This document shows, piece after piece, positions 1 to 9,177 of a stretch of DNA of 64,000 nucleotides. The translations under genes and the position numbers were made by a program. The first letter of the stretch is position 1; the number at the start of each line of letters is the position of its first letter. The notes beneath the pieces were generated by a model that saw only the letters and a list, made by a program, of their open reading frames with translations, had not been told where the DNA came from and did no database searches. The stretch is from DAHUYF01 sp963838385 (GTDB lineage Bacteria; Pseudomonadota; Alphaproteobacteria; ATCC43930; CGMCC-115725): NCBI GenBank assembly GCA_963838385.1, contig CAWIRE010000006.1, positions 124,001 through 188,000 of the forward strand. Reading direction: 5' to 3'.

Positions 1-20
1 TACTACCGGACACCGTCGAC

Positions 21-752
21 GTGACCATTTCAGGTCTCGGTCGGGTGAATTGGCACATTCCCGAGTTCAGGCTCGACGTCACCATCGAAATAGAGATCGT
101 GCACTCGAAGGTGACGGCGACGTGCGTGGCAAACCGGTTCAATCGAACCGATGACTTCATGCCCATCTACATCCGCGCCTTCGACCTCGCTCGCGCCGCC
201 GCGGATCTGATCTCGTTCGCCGAGGGGCGGGCGCTGGTGGTCTTCTTTGAGCTAGTGGATGAGGACGGTGGCAGGACAATGCCGTTGCGGACCGAGCAGC
301 CCGCGCTCTCCCGCTACGTCACGGCTTTCAGCCGAGATCGCAACCTCGCCGATGTGTGGAAGCTGACCGTGGAAGAGCCTGCCATCTTTCACGCCCTGAA
401 CGATCTCGTCACATGCATCTCCCTGCCCCACCACGGCCCGATCAACGCCGCGCGGGTGGTCGAGGGCCTATCCCACATCATCGGAGGCGTCGGCGCGCCT
501 GCGGCGACGCGATGGCAGGCATTGAGGGAGGCGCTAAATCTGGACCGGGCGTTTCTCCAGCTAATCACTGACACCTCTACCGAGCCTCGGCACGGCAACC
601 GTACGCAGATACCGGGCAATCAGGTCGACAGGGTGGTGACGAGGGCGTGGTTGATAATGAACCGGTTCCTGGAGTTCAAGCTGAGAGGCAGCTCCTCGCC
701 GCTTCCGATCGCCGAATTTCCCCTGCTGACGGGAACGCCTCGCGCGCCATAG
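21..752 (+). CDS. Unrecognised protein, possibly 5'-truncated
   Basis: This encodes about 243 residues from a GTG start, but the frame stays open to the first base of the window, so the true start may lie outside. I recognise no family. The protein looks soluble: there is no signal peptide or membrane span, and it mixes beta-prone segments at the N-terminus with a helical second half. It stops with TAG. Codon use is less extreme in third-position GC than in the flagellar or metabolic genes downstream, which suggests an accessory or transferred segment. The next gene in the same direction lies over 500 bases away, so nothing indicates an operon. Treat it as a hypothetical protein. Confidence 0.55.
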   Translation: MTISGLGRVNWHIPEFRLDVTIEIEIVHSKVTATCVANRFNRTDDFMPIYIRAFDLARAAADLISFAEGRALVVFFELVDEDGGRTMPLRTEQPALSRYVTAFSRDRNLADVWKLTVEEPAIFHALNDLVTCISLPHHGPINAARVVEGLSHIIGGVGAPAATRWQALREALNLDRAFLQLITDTSTEPRHGNRTQIPGNQVDRVVTRAWLIMNRFLEFKLRGSSSPLPIAEFPLLTGTPRAP

Positions 753-1275
753 CTCGGCTGCCAGCGTGCGCTTGTCGCCGCACGCTCGAGGTCGGCTGGC
801 GGGCCGCGGTCTGACGCCAGCGGAATGTCGGGCCAGGTGGGGTCGCAAGCGATTGTCCGATGGTCGCGCGCCGAGCTACGCTGCAACCCGCTCCTCGCTG
901 GCGGAGGCGCCGGCGTTAGGAAAAAAGGCCGAACTCGCCGCCCAAGAAGTCGCGAAAGCTGCATAGGTGTCGAAGGCGCACCCGGACGTCAGCCAGTCGA
1001 TCGAGACAGTCGAAGAGAGGTAAGCTGCACAACGTTCCTGGCAAATAGGCATCGCTTGCGGACCGCCAATAGAATCCATGGGGCCGCGGCGGACTGGCCC
1101 AGCCGAAGGTGTAATATTGACAGGGAAGCGAAGCGGTGAGAGCCTGAGAATACGGACTGCGGCTCCAAACCTGACGCCAAGTTAAAAGCCGTCACAACTC
1201 GATGTGTTATGCGCCGAACCTCTTCCATCGGCTGCTGCTTAAATGGCGTCCGGCTGCCTACGGAACGAGGCTCTC
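753..1275. other. Intergenic stretch, nothing recognised
   Basis: About 520 bases lie between two hypothetical genes. Short open frames exist on both strands but none has a convincing ribosome-binding site or protein-like composition. I see no tRNA cloverleaf, no strong terminator and no repeat. A promoter for the downstream gene is presumably near the right end. Confidence 0.4.
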
Positions 1276-2043
1276 ATGCGCATCACCATTGCGTCCGACG
1301 ACCTGCAGGCCATCAAGGATTATCTTCACCGGTCGCTTCCTACTCACAAGCCCAGCCATCGAATCGAGGCGGCAGCGCGCGGGCTTGGCTTCACGACCTA
1401 CAGCGGTATGCGCAAGGCCCTGGCGGTCGGCCCCACCACGGTAGCGGCCGACGACAAGCAATTCTGCGCGGCGCTTGGTATTCCCTCCGAGACCGAGAAG
1501 GACTTCAACCGTTTCCTGTCGCGCGCGCTCGCCCGTATCGAGCTTCGCCGCGTGCTCGACGCCCATCCACTTCTGACCCAGCGGGGCTTCGACAGCGCGT
1601 GGATGGGCGTCAGCGGCGAAATGGAGAAGCCGCTTAACGAGCGCCTATCGCTGCTTCAGGAGCGCCGCCGAGAGGCTTATGAATCCGACTGGGGGTTCGA
1701 CCAGTTCGAGCTGGCATGGATCTATCTCTCGCGTCAGCAGAAGATCAGATCGATCAATCGACGCATCAGCAGCTACGGCCTGAAGCATCGCGCTGAGAAT
1801 CTGATGCGTCAGTTCGGACACTTCAAGCCCCTTGGCAACTATGTCTCCAACGGCATGCTCATTGCCGCCGCGTATTCGCTCGGCTTCGAGGTTAAGATGA
1901 TCGCGCCGGACGACTACAATGCCTATCTCAATATCTCGATGGTGACGGTAAACCGGTCACAGGGACGCGAACTTCGCTCAATCATCGAGAATCCGGCGGT
2001 TGTGGCCACCATGTACGGTGACGCGGACGGGACGGCGGCGTGA
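1276..2043 (+). CDS. Unrecognised protein (255 aa)
   Basis: This is a soluble hypothetical protein. I chose the ATG at 1276 rather than the in-frame ATG at 1243 because a purine-rich GAACGAGG lies just before it. The N-terminal part holds a patch (about residues 28-47) in which an alpha helix runs into a GLGFTTYSG turn, resembling a small DNA-binding or adaptor motif, but I cannot place it in a family. The central part is rich in Arg and Glu and probably helical. There is no signal peptide or membrane span. The GC3 is lower than in downstream genes, as in the preceding hypothetical gene, so both may belong to one accessory block. Confidence 0.55.
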   Translation: MRITIASDDLQAIKDYLHRSLPTHKPSHRIEAAARGLGFTTYSGMRKALAVGPTTVAADDKQFCAALGIPSETEKDFNRFLSRALARIELRRVLDAHPLLTQRGFDSAWMGVSGEMEKPLNERLSLLQERRREAYESDWGFDQFELAWIYLSRQQKIRSINRRISSYGLKHRAENLMRQFGHFKPLGNYVSNGMLIAAAYSLGFEVKMIAPDDYNAYLNISMVTVNRSQGRELRSIIENPAVVATMYGDADGTAA

Positions 2044-2239
2044 GGAAGCGGCACTGCGCCTGATGTAGCAGATATTTGGCCATGCGGGATGGCGGCTTCC
2101 GGGAAGCGCACGAGCGCCCCGGAATGTCGTCAATGGGCGCAGAGCGGACCTCCATGCGGCCAACTCTGCATCCGCTTTCCGCCCTTAGCGGCCGATCATA
2201 TTGCCGTCATGAGTACACAGCCTAGGGCCGTCCCCGCGC

Positions 2240-3017
2240 CTACCGCGGCGGCTGGACCGCGATGCCGTAGCGGGCGTAGATGCGCTTCACCGTGCCGTCC
2301 TGCCAGCATCCGCGGCAGCGCCGCGTCGATCGCCTGGCGCAGCTCGGCGTCCGGCCGGCGCATGCCGATTGCGACGTTCCAGGCGAGATCGGGGTCGTTG
2401 TCGAAGACGTAGACCAGATGCAGCCGGGCCTCGGGATGGCGCAGGTTGTAATAGCCGACCGAGGTCGGCGTCACCGCGGCGGCGTCGAGCTCGCCCTTGG
2501 CCAGCATCGCCAGCAGCTCGTCCTCGAACAGGCCCGGCAGCGTCTCGATGCCGCGCTGGTTGAGCGTCATCGCCGCGATCGAGCTGGTGAGCACGCCGAC
2601 CTTGCGCCGGCGGCCGAGATCGTCGAGCGAGCGGATCTTCTCGTCGGCGCGCAGCGCCAGCGCCACGCCGCTGCGGCGATAGGGCTTGGAGAGCTGCAGC
2701 CCCAATTCCGCCTGCGCCTCGGGATCGGCGATGCTGTCCATGACGATGTCGCAGGGCGCGCGGAAGAGATCGTAGCGGCTGATGATCCATTCGCGGGTCA
2801 GCGTCACGCCGAGCTGATGCGCCAGCGCCTCGGCGAGCTCGACCTGGAAGCCGTGGCGGCGCCCGTCCTTGCTGGCAAAGGGCAGCGAGTTGGGATGGGC
2901 GCAAAGCGCGATGGTGCCGCTCGATCTGATGTCGGCGAGGCCGCGCGCCGCCGCGGGCGCCGCCAGCGCCGCGGCCAGCAGCGCGGCGAGAAGGGCGATG
3001 AAGCGAACGCGCGGCAT
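2240..3017 (-). pseudogene. Periplasmic family-3 solute-binding protein of a quinoprotein dehydrogenase cluster (single-base frameshift)
   Basis: This is a type-3 extracellular binding protein with an Ala-rich Sec signal peptide (about residues 1-24, AAARG cleavage region). Small proteins of this kind accompany PQQ-dependent dehydrogenases (XoxJ/MxaJ-like) and are thought to help the enzyme or its cofactor rather than an ABC importer. Two lobes are visible, with CAHPNSLPF near residue 38 and a GVLTSS segment in the middle. The uninterrupted frame ends at 2196 with an implausible Arg/Ala-rich tail. Removing one C from the CC at 2299-2300 restores the family-like ending DGTVKRIYARYGI and a stop at 2240, giving 258 residues. 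The gene lies 5 bases downstream of the cytochrome gene, so it is the last gene of a dehydrogenase-cytochrome-binding protein operon. Whether the frameshift is real or a sequencing error is open. Confidence 0.8.
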
Positions 3018-3022
3018 GGCGG

Positions 3023-3340
3023 TCAGTCCGGCTTCAGATGGCGGATGTAGTGCACGATGCCCCTGATCTCGCGATCGGTCAACGCCTGGCCGAAGGCCGG
3101 CATATAGCCCTCCTTGCCGTGCTTGATGCGGTTGATGATGAAGGCGTCGGTGCGCTTGGTGCCCATGAGCTGCGGGCCCCTGCCGGCGGCGCGGCCGCCA
3201 TCCTGGTGGCAGAAGCCGCAGGTGGAGGCGAAAAGCCCGGCCACGTCCTCGTCGCTCATCGCCCGGTCCTGCCTGGCGAGGACCGGCGTGGCGGCAAGGG
3301 AGAGGGCGAGGACGGCAATTCCCAACAGGGATCTCGACAT
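3023..3340 (-). CDS. Small class I cytochrome c
   Basis: This is a periplasmic mono-heme cytochrome of 105 residues. The start at 3340 (MSRSLLGIAV) gives a normal Sec signal peptide cleaved near residue 22; an upstream in-frame ATG at 3373 would only add a charged extension. The heme-binding motif CGFCH is at residues 41-45, and Met80 in GYMPAFGQ is the likely sixth ligand. It sits between the quinoprotein dehydrogenase and the binding protein, the same trio as XoxF-XoxG-XoxJ or MxaF-MxaG-MxaJ, so it most likely accepts electrons from PQQ. It is shorter than typical XoxG proteins, so an ordinary alcohol-dehydrogenase cytochrome is equally possible. Confidence 0.85.
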   Translation of the reverse strand: MSRSLLGIAVLALSLAATPVLARQDRAMSDEDVAGLFASTCGFCHQDGGRAAGRGPQLMGTKRTDAFIINRIKHGKEGYMPAFGQALTDREIRGIVHYIRHLKPD

Positions 3341-3407
3341 GTCTCGTGCTCCGACAGGGCGAGGGCGGGGCAAGCCTGCCCCGCCCTGCCTAACACTCGC
3401 GAGAAGC

Positions 3408-5171
3408 TTATTTCAGCGCATAGACCGTGAGCACGCCGGTGTTGCGCGGCATGCTGGTGAAGGGCTCGCCGAACATCTTGGGAAAGCCGTCGGTCGCCAT
3501 GCCGCCCCAGCCGGCGACCACGGCGACGTACTGCTTGCCGTTGGCGGCATAGGTCATGATGCCGCCATCATGGCCGACGCCGTCGGAATGCGACCACAGC
3601 TCCTTGCCGTTGCGTGAATCGAAGGCGTGCAGCACGCCCTCGGCATCGGGCACGAAGAGCAGGTTGCCGGCGGTGGCGAGCAGGCTCGCCATCGGCGGCT
3701 CCTTGAACTTCACCTGCCACTTGATCTGGCCGGTGACGGGGTCGCGCGCGTCGACATGGCCCCAGGGCTTGTCGGCGCCGGGAGGCGGCACCTCGTGGAA
3801 ATCGGCGCCGATGTCGAGCTGCGCCTGCGGCTCGAGGATCGGCCGCGTCTTCACCACCTTCAGATCCATGCACCACTCGTTGCCGACCTTGTACCAGGTG
3901 TCGGTGCGGGGATCATAGGCGCCCGAATTCCAGCTGACACCGCCGTCGATCGCCGGGCAGAGCGGCGGATCGACATGGCCGGCGGTGAAGTCGCGACGCC
4001 CGATCAGCTCGCCGGTATGCGGGTCGATGGTCTTGACGAAGTTGCTGTTCTCGGTGATGCGCCAGACGTTGACGAGGCTGGCGTCGCTGCGGTTATAGAC
4101 GAAGATGTAGCCGCTCTTGTTGGGATGGACGATCAGCGGCTTGCCGCCCTGGTCGATCATGACGAACTCGCCGATGGCGCTGTCGAAGTCCCAGCCGTCA
4201 TGCGGCAGCTCCTGGTGATAGTATTTGAGCTTGCCGGTGTCGGGGTCGAGCGCCAGGACCGAGGTGGTGTAGAGATTGTCGCCGGGCCGGGCGCCCTTGT
4301 GCATGAAATCCGCTCCCGACCAGTCATAGAGCGGCGCCGGGTTGGCGGTGCCCCACCACAGCGTGTTGGTCGCGGCGTCATAGGTGCCGGGCATCCAGCC
4401 GCCGCCGCCGCCGGTGCGCCAGGAATTGTGGCCCCAGGTCGCCCGCGACTTGGCGTCGGGCGCCACGGTCAGGAAGGTCCAGCGCTTCTTGCCGGTGTTG
4501 GCGTCGACGCCGAAGATCGGGCCGCGATAGGGCCATTCGCCGCCCTGCGCGCCGATCACCACCATGTCCTTCACGACGATCGGCGCGCCGGTGAAGCCCA
4601 CGGTCAGCTTTTGCGAGTTGATGAGCTTGGTGTCCCAGACCGGCTTGCCGGTCTGCTGGTCGAGGGCGATCAGCCTGCCGTCCATCGTGCCGACATAGAT
4701 CTTGCCGTGACCCATGGCCACGCCGCGATTATAGGGCGTATGCGTCTGCCGCTTGATCAGCCCCTCGTCGAGCTTGGGGAAATAGGACCAGACGACCTTG
4801 CCGGTGGCGCCGTCGAGCGCATAGACCCGGCTGTAGGAGCCCGAGTAGTAGAGGATCCCGCCTTCGGCCAGCGGCATCGACTGCAGGCCGCGGGTGTCGC
4901 GGCCGGGATCGTGGGTCCAGGCCACCTGCAGGTTCTTCACCGTGTCGGTGTTGATCTGGTCGAGGCCGCTGAAGTCGTAGTCGCGCCACGTGCCGTGATA
5001 GGTCTTCCAATCCGCGCCGGTCGCGCCATCCGGCGGCACCGGCATCATCGGCGCGGCGGCCACTGTCGATGCGGCCGGCGGCGCCGCCGCCATCTCGTGC
5101 TCCGTGCAGCCGACCAGCAGCGCTCCCATGGCCAGCGCCACGGAGAACGCCATCGCCCTCTTCTGATGCAT
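3408..5171 (-). CDS. PQQ-dependent alcohol dehydrogenase family protein, lipoprotein
   Basis: This is an eight-bladed propeller quinoprotein of 587 residues, homologous to methanol/ethanol dehydrogenases. The ATG at 5171 follows GGGAGGG. A signal peptide ends in the lipobox LVGC (Cys22), so the enzyme is probably anchored to a membrane facing the periplasm. Repeated tryptophan-docking blocks occur (ALDGATGKVVW, ALDPDTGKL and similar). Glu212 in GGEW fits the metal-ligand Glu. The putative catalytic Asp is in WDFD at 328-330, with a second Asp two residues later, the arrangement associated with lanthanide-binding XoxF-type enzymes (calcium MxaF has Ala there). The vicinal Cys-Cys pair usual in this family is absent: the region reads THTPYNRG. 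The substrate cannot be told from sequence. Downstream on the same strand are the cytochrome and binding-protein genes. Confidence 0.88.
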   Translation of the reverse strand: MHQKRAMAFSVALAMGALLVGCTEHEMAAAPPAASTVAAAPMMPVPPDGATGADWKTYHGTWRDYDFSGLDQINTDTVKNLQVAWTHDPGRDTRGLQSMPLAEGGILYYSGSYSRVYALDGATGKVVWSYFPKLDEGLIKRQTHTPYNRGVAMGHGKIYVGTMDGRLIALDQQTGKPVWDTKLINSQKLTVGFTGAPIVVKDMVVIGAQGGEWPYRGPIFGVDANTGKKRWTFLTVAPDAKSRATWGHNSWRTGGGGGWMPGTYDAATNTLWWGTANPAPLYDWSGADFMHKGARPGDNLYTTSVLALDPDTGKLKYYHQELPHDGWDFDSAIGEFVMIDQGGKPLIVHPNKSGYIFVYNRSDASLVNVWRITENSNFVKTIDPHTGELIGRRDFTAGHVDPPLCPAIDGGVSWNSGAYDPRTDTWYKVGNEWCMDLKVVKTRPILEPQAQLDIGADFHEVPPPGADKPWGHVDARDPVTGQIKWQVKFKEPPMASLLATAGNLLFVPDAEGVLHAFDSRNGKELWSHSDGVGHDGGIMTYAANGKQYVAVVAGWGGMATDGFPKMFGEPFTSMPRNTGVLTVYALK

Positions 5172-5511
5172 TTGCTCCCTCCCGAATTGGCGGCGGCGCG
5201 TTTCACTACGCCCCTGCCGCTCGATCTCCTTTACCCCCGGCGGGGGCAGGAATTCTGTCGCCCGCATGGCCGGTCGTTCGGCCATCGAAACGACAGCATA
5301 ACCGCAACGATCGGTTGCGCCAAGGCGCATGGCGAAGAGGGGGTCTTGCAGGTTGCCGCGCGGTTGCCGTCAGCGCCGCGCGCCCTATACTCGCGTCGCC
5401 GAGAAGACGGGCCGTTCGCGCGCGCGGGCGACAAGAAGGATCGGGAGGGGCGATGCGCAAGCGGGCGCGACGAGTGCAGAGGGGCGGCCGGAGAGGGACG
5501 GGCGCGGCGCG

Positions 5512-6390
5512 ATGATGCCGTTCGATCTGGTCGAGCCCGGCACGCTCAGCGAGGCGCTGGCGCTGCTCGATCCCGAGGATCCGACGGTGCGCGCCTTTGC
5601 CGGCGGCACGGCGCTGATGCTGATGATGAAGTCGGGCTTCTTCCGGCCGAAGCGCCTCGTCAGCCTCAACGCGCTGCGCGACGATATCGCGCGTCTCGCG
5701 CTGGCGCCCTCGGGCGAGCTGAGGATCGGCGCCATGGTGCGGCTCGCCGAGCTCGAGCGCGCGCCGGAGATCCGCCGCGCCGCGCCGGTGATCGCCCAGA
5801 CGCTCCGCACCCATTCCAATCCGCGCGTGCGCAACGTCGCCACCATCGGCGGCAATCTCGCCCATGCCGATCCGCATATGGACCTGCCGCCGGTGCTGGT
5901 GGCGCTCGGCGCCGAGGTGGAGATCGCGGGGCCGGCCGGGCGCCGCCGCCTGCCGGTCGACGGCCTCGTCGCCGGGTATTACGAGACGGTGCTGCGCGGC
6001 GACGAGCTCATCGTGGCGCTGATCGTGCCGCCGCAGGGGCAGCGGCGCGCACTCTATGTCAAATGCACCACGCGGGCGGCCGATGATTGGCCGGCGCTGG
6101 GCCTGGCCTTGTCGGTCGAGGCGGAAGGCGCCGCGATCCGTTCGGCCACCATCGTGCTGGGCGCGGCGACGGAGCGGCCGATGCGCCTCGCCACTGCGGA
6201 GAGCCTGCTTGCCGGGCGGACGGCCACTGCCGCGCTGCGGCGCGAGGCGGGACGCGCGGCGGCGGCCGAGGCGGCGATCATCGCCGATGCGCGCGGCTCC
6301 GCGGCCTACAAGCGCCGCCTGCTCGAGGTCGAGCTGCGCCGCGCGCTGGCGCGGCTCCTCGGCCTGCCGGCAGCGGGAGAGACGCCGTGA
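5512..6390 (+). CDS. Molybdenum hydroxylase FAD-binding (medium) subunit
   Basis: This is the FAD subunit (292 aa) of a xanthine-oxidase-family hydroxylase, passing electrons between iron-sulfur clusters and an acceptor. The FAD-contact motifs AGGTAL (about residues 30-35) and TIGGN (about 111-115) are both present. The start at 5512 (MMPFDL) matches the family N-terminus; the longer open frame upstream is Arg-rich and not protein-like, and a purine-rich GGAGAGGGA lies about 15 bases upstream. The stop overlaps the GTG of the large-subunit gene by four bases, indicating translational coupling. The operon order is FAD, Mo, Fe-S, as in several CoxMLS-type clusters. Confidence 0.9.
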   Translation: MMPFDLVEPGTLSEALALLDPEDPTVRAFAGGTALMLMMKSGFFRPKRLVSLNALRDDIARLALAPSGELRIGAMVRLAELERAPEIRRAAPVIAQTLRTHSNPRVRNVATIGGNLAHADPHMDLPPVLVALGAEVEIAGPAGRRRLPVDGLVAGYYETVLRGDELIVALIVPPQGQRRALYVKCTTRAADDWPALGLALSVEAEGAAIRSATIVLGAATERPMRLATAESLLAGRTATAALRREAGRAAAAEAAIIADARGSAAYKRRLLEVELRRALARLLGLPAAGETP

Positions 6391-8669
6391 GCGTCGTGCG
6401 GCAGATCGGCCGCTCGCTGCCGCGGCTCGAGGCCCGCGCCAAGGTGACGGGGCGGGCGGAGTACATCCACAATCTGCGCCTGCCCGGCATGCTCCACGCC
6501 AAGCTGGTGCGCAGCCCGATCGCCCATGGCACGATCCGCCGCATCGACGCCGCCGCGGCGCTGGCGATGGCGGGCGTCCATGCCGTCATCACCAGCGCGG
6601 AGGTGCGGCGGATCATTCCCAGCCCCTATTACGGCCCCGCCTTCCACGACCAGCCGATCCTCGCCATCGACAAGGTGCGCCATATCGGCGAGCCGGTGGC
6701 GGCGGTGCTGGCCGCCGATCCCGGCGTGGCCGAGGCGGCGGCGCAGCTCGTCACGGTCGAGTACGACGCGCTGCCCGGGGTCTTCGACGAGGTCGAGGCG
6801 GCGACCTCGCCGGTGCTGGTGCACGAGGCGCTGAAGCCCGCCGGCACCTTTGCCGATTTGAAGCATCTCGGCGGCAAGCGCGGCACCAACGTGGCGCTCG
6901 AGTTCCAGCTCAGGCGCGGCGATGCCGAGCGCGCCTTCGCCGAAGCCGATCACGTCTTCGAGCACAGCTTCCGCAGCCAGCCGGTGATGCACACGCCGCT
7001 CGAGCCGATGGTGGCGCTGGCCGAGGCGAGCGAGAGCGCCGTCACTATCCACACCGCCTCGCAGAGCCCGTCCTTCGTGCGCATCGAGATCGCGCGGCTG
7101 CTGGGCTGGCCGGAGAACCGGGTGCGGGTCCGCACCGCCTATCTCGGCGGCGGCTTCGGCGCCAAGCTCTACATCAAGCTCGAGGCGCTGGTGACGGCGC
7201 TGGCGCTGCTGGCGCGGCGCCCGGTCAAGCTGTCGCTCACCATGGAGGAGCAGTTCTATACCATCACGCGCCACGCCTGCACCTTCCGCATCAAGAGCGC
7301 GGTCGACCGCGGCGGCCGCATCACCGCCCGGCGCTGCGAGGTGTGGTGGAACGGCGGCGCCTATGCCGATATCGGGCCGCGCGTCACGCAGAAATCGGGC
7401 TTCACCGCCGCCGGACCCTACGACATCGAGAACGTGGCGATCGACAGCGTGGCGCTCTACACCAACCGGCCGCCGGCGGGCGCGCTGCGCGGCTTCGGCA
7501 TCCCGCAGCTGGTCTGGGCCTATGAGAGCCACACCGACCTCATCGCCCGCGCGCTGGCGCTCGATCCCGTCGAGTTCCGCCGCCGCAACATCCTGCGCGA
7601 GGGCCGGCCGCAGGCCACCGGCACGGTGATGCGCGACGCGGCGATCCCGGCGGTGCTGGAGCGGCTGGCGCAGAAGCTCGACTGGAGCCGTCCCTTCGAG
7701 CGCGGCGCCGGGCCGATCAGGCGCGGCCGCGGCATCGCGCTGGGCTTCAAGGCAAGCATCTCGCCCACCGCCTCGGTGGCGATGGTGACGATCGCCGCCG
7801 ACGGCAGCTGCGCCGTGCAGTGCGGCACCGTCGATATGGGGCAGGGCTCGGACACGGCGATGGCGCAGATCGCGGCCGAGGTGCTGAACCTCCCGGCGGA
7901 AGCGGTGCGGGTCGTCCATCCCGACACGGACGTGACGCCTTACGACATGGCGACGCTGGGCTCGCGCTCGACCTTCCACATGGGGAACGCGGTGAAGCGG
8001 GCGGCCGAGGATGCGCGCGACAAGCTCGCGGCGCTCGCCGCCGAGCTGGGATTGCCGCCCGGCGCCAATGTCGAGATCGCCGAGCTGTTCCGCCGCCGCT
8101 ACGGCATGCAGGCGGGCACCATCATCGGCACGGCGAGCTTCGTGCCGAGCTACGCGCCGCCCGACTGCGCGACCGGGCTCAGCGACAACGCCACGCCGTT
8201 CTGGATGGTGGGCGGCGCCGGCGTCGAGCTCGAGGTCGATGCCGAGACCGGGCGCGTGCGGCTGCAGCGGCTCGTCACCGTCGCCGATGCCGGCACGCCG
8301 CTCAACCCGCGCATCGTCGAGACGCAGCTCTCGGGCGCCGCCATCATGCAGCTCGGATTCACCCTGCTGGAAAGCATGGAGTTCGACGCCGAGGGCCAGC
8401 TCAAGAACCCGTCCTTCGCCGACTACAAGATCCCCGGGTTCGGCGACCTGCCGGCCCGGATCGAGAGCGAGGCGGTGGCGGCGACGCAGCAGAGCGGCCC
8501 GTTCGGCGCCAAGGGGGTCGGCGAGAGCGGCACCTTCGGCGTCTCGCCCGCCATCGCCAATGCCATCCACGACGCGGTGGGGGTGCGGCTGACCTCGCTG
8601 CCGCTCACGCCCGAGGCCGTCTATCGCGCGATCCGCGCGGCCGCCGGCGACATCCTGCCGGAGGAATGA
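6387..8669 (+). CDS. Molybdenum hydroxylase molybdopterin-binding (large) subunit
   Basis: This is the catalytic subunit (760 aa) carrying the Mo-molybdopterin cofactor. The GTG start overlaps the previous stop (GTGA), and the family-like N-terminus VRQIGRSLPRLEARAKVTG follows directly. Visible motifs are GGGFG near residue 254, RGFG near 369, a GQG segment near 480, and GVGES near 710, where the Glu is the conserved catalytic base. The RGFG stretch is the xanthine/aldehyde/N-heterocycle hydroxylase type; the Cys-containing loop of form I CO dehydrogenase (AYRCSFR) is not present, so CO oxidation is unlikely. No twin-arginine signal is seen, so the enzyme is probably cytoplasmic. The substrate is unknown; the MFS carrier two genes later suggests an organic acid or N-heteroaromatic. 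Confidence 0.92.
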   Translation: MSVVRQIGRSLPRLEARAKVTGRAEYIHNLRLPGMLHAKLVRSPIAHGTIRRIDAAAALAMAGVHAVITSAEVRRIIPSPYYGPAFHDQPILAIDKVRHIGEPVAAVLAADPGVAEAAAQLVTVEYDALPGVFDEVEAATSPVLVHEALKPAGTFADLKHLGGKRGTNVALEFQLRRGDAERAFAEADHVFEHSFRSQPVMHTPLEPMVALAEASESAVTIHTASQSPSFVRIEIARLLGWPENRVRVRTAYLGGGFGAKLYIKLEALVTALALLARRPVKLSLTMEEQFYTITRHACTFRIKSAVDRGGRITARRCEVWWNGGAYADIGPRVTQKSGFTAAGPYDIENVAIDSVALYTNRPPAGALRGFGIPQLVWAYESHTDLIARALALDPVEFRRRNILREGRPQATGTVMRDAAIPAVLERLAQKLDWSRPFERGAGPIRRGRGIALGFKASISPTASVAMVTIAADGSCAVQCGTVDMGQGSDTAMAQIAAEVLNLPAEAVRVVHPDTDVTPYDMATLGSRSTFHMGNAVKRAAEDARDKLAALAAELGLPPGANVEIAELFRRRYGMQAGTIIGTASFVPSYAPPDCATGLSDNATPFWMVGGAGVELEVDAETGRVRLQRLVTVADAGTPLNPRIVETQLSGAAIMQLGFTLLESMEFDAEGQLKNPSFADYKIPGFGDLPARIESEAVAATQQSGPFGAKGVGESGTFGVSPAIANAIHDAVGVRLTSLPLTPEAVYRAIRAAAGDILPEE

Positions 8670-8670
8670 G

Positions 8671-9159
8671 ATGAGCGCCGCCTCCCGCACCATCCGCTTC
8701 ACCCTCAACGGCCGCAAGGTGGCGGCCGACATCGCGCCGCAGGAGAGCCTAGTGGCGATGCTGCGCGACCGCTTCGCGCTGTACGGCGCGCGCGAAAGCT
8801 GCGGCCAGGGGCTCTGCGGCTGCTGCACCGTGCTGGTCGACGGACGCGCGGTGTCGTCCTGCCTGGCGCTGGCGGCGCTGATCGACGGCGCCGCGGTGAC
8901 GACGATCGAGCACCTGGCCGAGGACGGCGTCCTCGATCCGGTGCAGGAGGCGTTCATCGAGGCCGGCGCCTTCCAATGCGGCTTCTGCACGCCGGGCTTC
9001 GTGCTGATGACGCGCCAGCTGCTCGAGGAAAATCCGGATCCCAGCGAGGACGACATCCGCCACTACCTGGCCGGCAATCTCTGCCGCTGCGGGGCCTATC
9101 CCGAGATCCTGCAGGCGGTGCGGCTGGCGGCGGCGAAACGCAAGAACACGACGCGATAA
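8671..9159 (+). CDS. Molybdenum hydroxylase [2Fe-2S] (small) subunit
   Basis: This is the electron-transfer subunit (162 aa) with two [2Fe-2S] clusters. A plant-ferredoxin-type N-terminal domain carries CGQGLCGCC (about residues 44-52) plus a further Cys near 70. The C-terminal helical domain carries CGFCTPG and CRCGAY (about 104-140). It starts one base after the stop of the large subunit. Length and motifs are complete for the family. It completes a heterotrimeric enzyme with the two preceding genes. Confidence 0.93.
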   Translation: MSAASRTIRFTLNGRKVAADIAPQESLVAMLRDRFALYGARESCGQGLCGCCTVLVDGRAVSSCLALAALIDGAAVTTIEHLAEDGVLDPVQEAFIEAGAFQCGFCTPGFVLMTRQLLEENPDPSEDDIRHYLAGNLCRCGAYPEILQAVRLAAAKRKNTTR

Positions 9160-9177
9160 AAGGGGAGGAGAGGCAAC

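Noticed and set aside
3408..5171. Firm naming of the dehydrogenase as XoxF
   Set aside because: The Asp pair agrees, but the missing Cys-Cys, lipobox and short cytochrome do not, so no symbol was given.
3627..6086. An 819-codon plus-strand open frame opposite the quinoprotein dehydrogenase
   Set aside because: Antisense shadow; no domain, no ribosome-binding site, and it runs across the real start of the FAD subunit gene.
6306..9056. A 916-codon minus-strand open frame opposite the molybdenum hydroxylase genes
   Set aside because: It is antisense to three genes with intact family motifs; His/Arg/Asp-rich low-complexity translation is typical of high-GC shadow frames.
5512..9159. Aerobic CO dehydrogenase (CoxMLS)
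   Set aside because: The subunit order fits, but the large subunit has RGFG and lacks the form I active-site loop with Cys.
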